NCBI GenBank assembly: GCA_903826775.1
Contig: CAIKFU010000097.1
Location: forward strand, 1-64,000
Length of the DNA: 64,000 nucleotides
Direction of reading: 5' to 3'
DNA from: an uncultured beta proteobacterium
GTDB taxonomy: Bacteria > Pseudomonadota > Gammaproteobacteria > Burkholderiales > Burkholderiaceae
The notes beneath the pieces are model-generated. The model saw nothing but the letters and a program-made list of their open reading frames with translations, was not told where the DNA came from and made no database searches. The position numbers and the translations under genes were made by a program. Shown here piece by piece: positions 61,597-64,000 of the stretch (position 1 is its first letter; each line of letters starts with the position of its first letter).

Positions 61597-63063
61597 TCAT
61601 TCGTTGGTAATGCTGCCCAATAAGAGTAGCGCTTTAGTGAGTTGACCGCTTTCGCTATCACGCATCGACCAAAGATCCAACTGCATACTGGGGTTGTAAG
61701 GGTCGACATAGACCCCGTCTTTTCTAAGTTCAAAGTGCAAGTGGGGTCCTGTTGATCTGCCGGTTGTTCCTACATAGCCAATTTCAAAACCTCGTCGTAC
61801 CTCATTGCCCAGTTCCAAATCCACGTTATAACTACTCAAGTGGGCATAGTAGGTTCGGTAATTTCCGGGATGCTCCAAGATGATGAGGTTCCCAAATGCG
61901 CCGCTAAACCCCAAATGGACGACCTTGCCATTGGCCACGCTAAATACTGGTGTACCGATTGGGGCAGCATAATCAATCCCCATGTGCGCGCGATACCGTT
62001 GCGTCGTTGGGGTTGGGGCAGTTGCTGAGGCGGCATTTGTTTTTGAGGGGGCCCGTTTTTTGGTAACCGGAACATTTCCCACGCCTCGGGAGATGCGTCG
62101 GTAGCTTAATGGGTTGGTCCAAAATGACCGCTCGATGGCATCGCCATTGGCAGTATAAAATCCCCCAGGAATGTCTCCACGGTCAACCCAAAATGCGCTG
62201 GCAAACACGTCTTTCGAATTGGGATCAACAATCTCCACGGCCCAAATTTGGGCCCAGCGTTCACGGTCGCCAAAGTCGACAATAATTCGCACTACGCTGT
62301 TGGTGTTTTCAAGGGAATTGTTTTCTTCCGGGTATATCTGCTTGATCAAGGAATTGAGTTCCCAGATCAATTCAACAGGAAGTTTGTCGCCCAGTTTTTT
62401 TTGATCATATAAAACATCCCGCAGCGGCATTTCAATTTCACTGTAACGCTGGAATTCGTCTTTGAGATTGTCTTGCTGCACTAAAAAATTGCCAACTGAG
62501 GAGGGGGTGAAAGTGAGGATTTCGGATTTCTCATCATGAACCGGGCCATTCATGATGCTTAACGATTCAAAGCGATTGCGTTTTCCCAATGCAAGCGCAT
62601 AAGGAATGCAACTTCCCCGCATTTTTGAAAAAAAGCCCTTGGTTTGATTTTTAAAAAATTCAGAAAGCTCGGCATTTTCATATCCGATGTTTGCAGGAAG
62701 GCTGGATTCATTTAGGCTACGGCGAATGCAGCCCCGTTGAATTCGATAGTCCGGATTTCCTGCGGAGTCGCTGATAAATTCATTGTCATCGTCTCGATCA
62801 ATCAGGGCTGGAGCAAGTCCGCTTCCACGACGAGACTTTGATGGCAGAGAGTCTTTGAAGCCAACCTGTTTGTCGTTTTGAGTAATAATTATTTTTTTAC
62901 GCGCAGAAGTCGACTTTGAACTTTCTTTTGTTTTACTGGATTGCGCATGTGCCAATGAAATGGGGTTAATCCCATTTATATTCACAATTCCCGGTAAGGC
63001 AATCACAAGGAACAATATTGGCATCCTCATGAGGGATGGCAGGCAGTTAAATTTCAATTTCAC
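61597..63063 (-). CDS. Exported M23 family metallopeptidase (LytM-like)
   Basis: A 488-residue exported protein: signal region ending ISLAHAQ (about residue 40), a long N-terminal part with no recognised fold beyond OapA/opacity-like features, and a C-terminal M23 LytM domain. The zinc ligands are present: HMGIDYAAP (His and Asp) and GPHLHFEL (H-x-H), so the peptidase should be active on peptidoglycan cross-links. Its short upstream gap to psiF (about 112 bp, divergent) holds both promoters. Confidence 0.87.
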   Translation of the reverse strand: MKLKFNCLPSLMRMPILFLVIALPGIVNINGINPISLAHAQSSKTKESSKSTSARKKIIITQNDKQVGFKDSLPSKSRRGSGLAPALIDRDDDNEFISDSAGNPDYRIQRGCIRRSLNESSLPANIGYENAELSEFFKNQTKGFFSKMRGSCIPYALALGKRNRFESLSIMNGPVHDEKSEILTFTPSSVGNFLVQQDNLKDEFQRYSEIEMPLRDVLYDQKKLGDKLPVELIWELNSLIKQIYPEENNSLENTNSVVRIIVDFGDRERWAQIWAVEIVDPNSKDVFASAFWVDRGDIPGGFYTANGDAIERSFWTNPLSYRRISRGVGNVPVTKKRAPSKTNAASATAPTPTTQRYRAHMGIDYAAPIGTPVFSVANGKVVHLGFSGAFGNLIILEHPGNYRTYYAHLSSYNVDLELGNEVRRGFEIGYVGTTGRSTGPHLHFELRKDGVYVDPYNPSMQLDLWSMRDSESGQLTKALLLLGSITNE

Positions 63064-63175
63064 AGGGTGATTATCTAATATTGTGCGAATCGTGCCTTAT
63101 TTTTTTGCTGTGTTGCAGCATTTACATAAGGCGAAAAAGGGTATAGTTCCACCATCGATCCTGAAGGAGTGGTTT

Positions 63176-63433
63176 ATGTTGCGTAATGTTCTATTAATCG
63201 TTTGCACAATGATCAGCCTTGTTTTTGTGGGCAACGTCTTCGCTAAATCATGTTCCGATATGTCTGCGGAAAAGAAGTTGGCTGGAGCCGCTAAAAATAG
63301 TTTTCTAAAAAAATGCGAAAAAGACGCCAAGGCTAGTTGCGAGGCCGACTCCGATGAGAAGAAACTCAGCGGCGCAGCTCGCAACAGCCACATGAAGAAA
63401 TGCGTTAATGATGCTGTAGGCGCACCGGCTTAA
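63176..63433 (+). CDS. PsiF-repeat small exported protein
   Basis: An 85-residue protein with a signal peptide ending FVGNVFA-K and two PsiF repeats, each with the SAEKKLAGAAKNSFLKKC / DEKKLSGAARNSHMKKC pattern. AAGGAG lies 7 bases before the ATG at 63176; an in-frame start at 63083 is rejected. PsiF proteins are phosphate-starvation inducible in E. coli; the molecular role is unknown. The last bases overlap the convergent dehydrogenase gene. Confidence 0.85.
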   Translation: MLRNVLLIVCTMISLVFVGNVFAKSCSDMSAEKKLAGAAKNSFLKKCEKDAKASCEADSDEKKLSGAARNSHMKKCVNDAVGAPA

Positions 63434-64000
63434 TTGTCGTCGGGGGCAAGTTTTAGAACTTCAAAAGCCGCTTTCAGGCGGGTTTCGTAGTTCTGCTTGA
63501 CGCGTGCCGCTTCTTCCGGGGTCCATTTGCGGAACCCTTCCCCTTTGGACATGCCGCTTTTGCCAGCCTTCACCAAATCCATGACGCATGGGGGTGGCGC
63601 AGTAATGTTCGATAGCGAGGGGTAAATCACTTCCGCAGCCAAAGCCATGCCTTCCCAACCCGAGATTTCTTTTTGGGTCATCGGACCTACTGCTGCATAA
63701 CGGAACCCAAAACTATAACGCACGGCGGTATCAATGTCGTCCGGAGTAGCAATGCCTTCTTGAACCAGTGAGAGCGCTTCACGCATGAGCGCATGCTGAA
63801 TTCGGTTTGCTAGAAATCCCGGGATATCGCGTTTGACCAGCACCGGTTTTTTCCCATGTTCCCGATAAAAACTGCAGAGTTTTTCAGCCAGGGACGGATC
63901 CGATTGCGTACCGAGAACAATTTCGACCAACGGCACAACGTGTGCAGGCATAAAGTAGTGGGCATTGAACATCCGATTGGCGGTCTTTAATCCGGCGGCA
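63430..64000 (-). CDS. 3-hydroxyacyl-CoA dehydrogenase family protein (5' truncated by window edge)
   Basis: The frame stays open to the window edge (reading ...AAGLKTANRMFNAHYFMPAHVVPLVE), so the N-terminal NAD-binding domain lies outside. Visible are the end of the Rossmann domain (FNAHYFMPAHVVPLVEIVLG, with the catalytic His of the 3HCDH HxxxP segment) and the whole C-terminal helical 3HCDH domain (KRDIPGFLANRIQHALMREALSLV). It would oxidise a 3-hydroxyacyl-CoA or 3-hydroxy acid. An ATG at 63972 is internal and not the start. Confidence 0.88.
   Translation of the reverse strand, partial: AAGLKTANRMFNAHYFMPAHVVPLVEIVLGTQSDPSLAEKLCSFYREHGKKPVLVKRDIPGFLANRIQHALMREALSLVQEGIATPDDIDTAVRYSFGFRYAAVGPMTQKEISGWEGMALAAEVIYPSLSNITAPPPCVMDLVKAGKSGMSKGEGFRKWTPEEAARVKQNYETRLKAAFEVLKLAPDDN

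Noticed and set aside
1..64000. CRISPR array, prophage, intact IS, rRNA
   Set aside because: No regularly spaced repeats, phage structural genes, transposase frames or rRNA-like segments were seen on either strand.

Overview
The window looks like a freshwater betaproteobacterial chromosome, most likely Burkholderiales and Polynucleobacter-like. The DNA is moderately AT-rich. It carries six Bug/TctC periplasmic receptors, a Burkholderiales-type ccoI-S-N-O-Q-P-G-H cluster with fnr beside it, a complete System I cytochrome c maturation operon, PsiF-repeat and Usp proteins, and UbiM-like hydroxylation chemistry. The genus is an inference; no rRNA is present to fix it.

Layout. (1) 1-1530: a cassette with transposon-end-like repeats, a hairpin, a glycine riboswitch aptamer and purT, followed by what looks like the 3' half of a tRNA-Met gene. 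(2) 1738-8777: a TrpB2-type PLP enzyme, a haem-binding HbpS/GlcG-like exported protein behind a structured leader, the acetate uptake operon (DUF485 + actP), and a convergent regulatory pair (cNMP/CBS/DUF294 protein + DEDDh exonuclease). (3) 8960-24046: an accessory catabolic region (amidase, MmgE/PrpD, Ldh2-type dehydrogenase, MBL hydrolase, amidohydrolase, class II aldolase, ThDP enzyme, carboxymuconolactone decarboxylase-like protein) interleaved with four orphan Bug receptors and a substrate-binding protein that lacks a signal peptide, ending in a UbiM-like hydroxylase. (4) 24141-38432: an FNR box, a PAS sensor kinase and LuxR-type regulator, then monohaem cytochrome c, MtrA-type decahaem cytochrome, MtrB/PioB porin and tetrahaem CymA/NapC quinol dehydrogenase, followed by ccmABCDEFGHI. 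This is a full porin-cytochrome extracellular electron transfer (or Fe(II) oxidation) locus with its own maturation genes. (5) 38433-42225: a class II (B12) ribonucleotide reductase behind a perfect FNR box, interrupted by an intein placed exactly at the active-site cysteine. (6) 42235-49670: an SDR, a TAXI-type binding protein, two more Bug receptors, an AbrB-like membrane protein, a 2OG-Fe dioxygenase and an MFS permease. (7) 49637-58395: cbb3 oxidase assembly and structural genes with an FNR box before ccoN, and fnr itself. (8) 58470-64000: a DsbD-like membrane protein, a SulP transporter, Usp, an M23 peptidase, a PsiF protein and a truncated 3-hydroxyacyl-CoA dehydrogenase.

How it fits together: FNR (57640-58395) has perfect TTGAT-N4-ATCAA sites before the sensor kinase, nrdJ and ccoN, so oxygen limitation would be coupled to multihaem electron transfer, oxygen-independent dNTP synthesis and high-affinity respiration. 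A second palindrome class, TAGG-N6-CCTA, occurs before both the acetate-uptake operon and the multihaem operon, and the LuxR-type regulator next to the latter is its natural candidate binder. That would link carbon (acetate) uptake to extracellular electron transfer. No CRISPR array, rRNA, intact tRNA, integrase or intact IS was seen. The longest non-coding stretch is 1429-1737 (about 309 bp).
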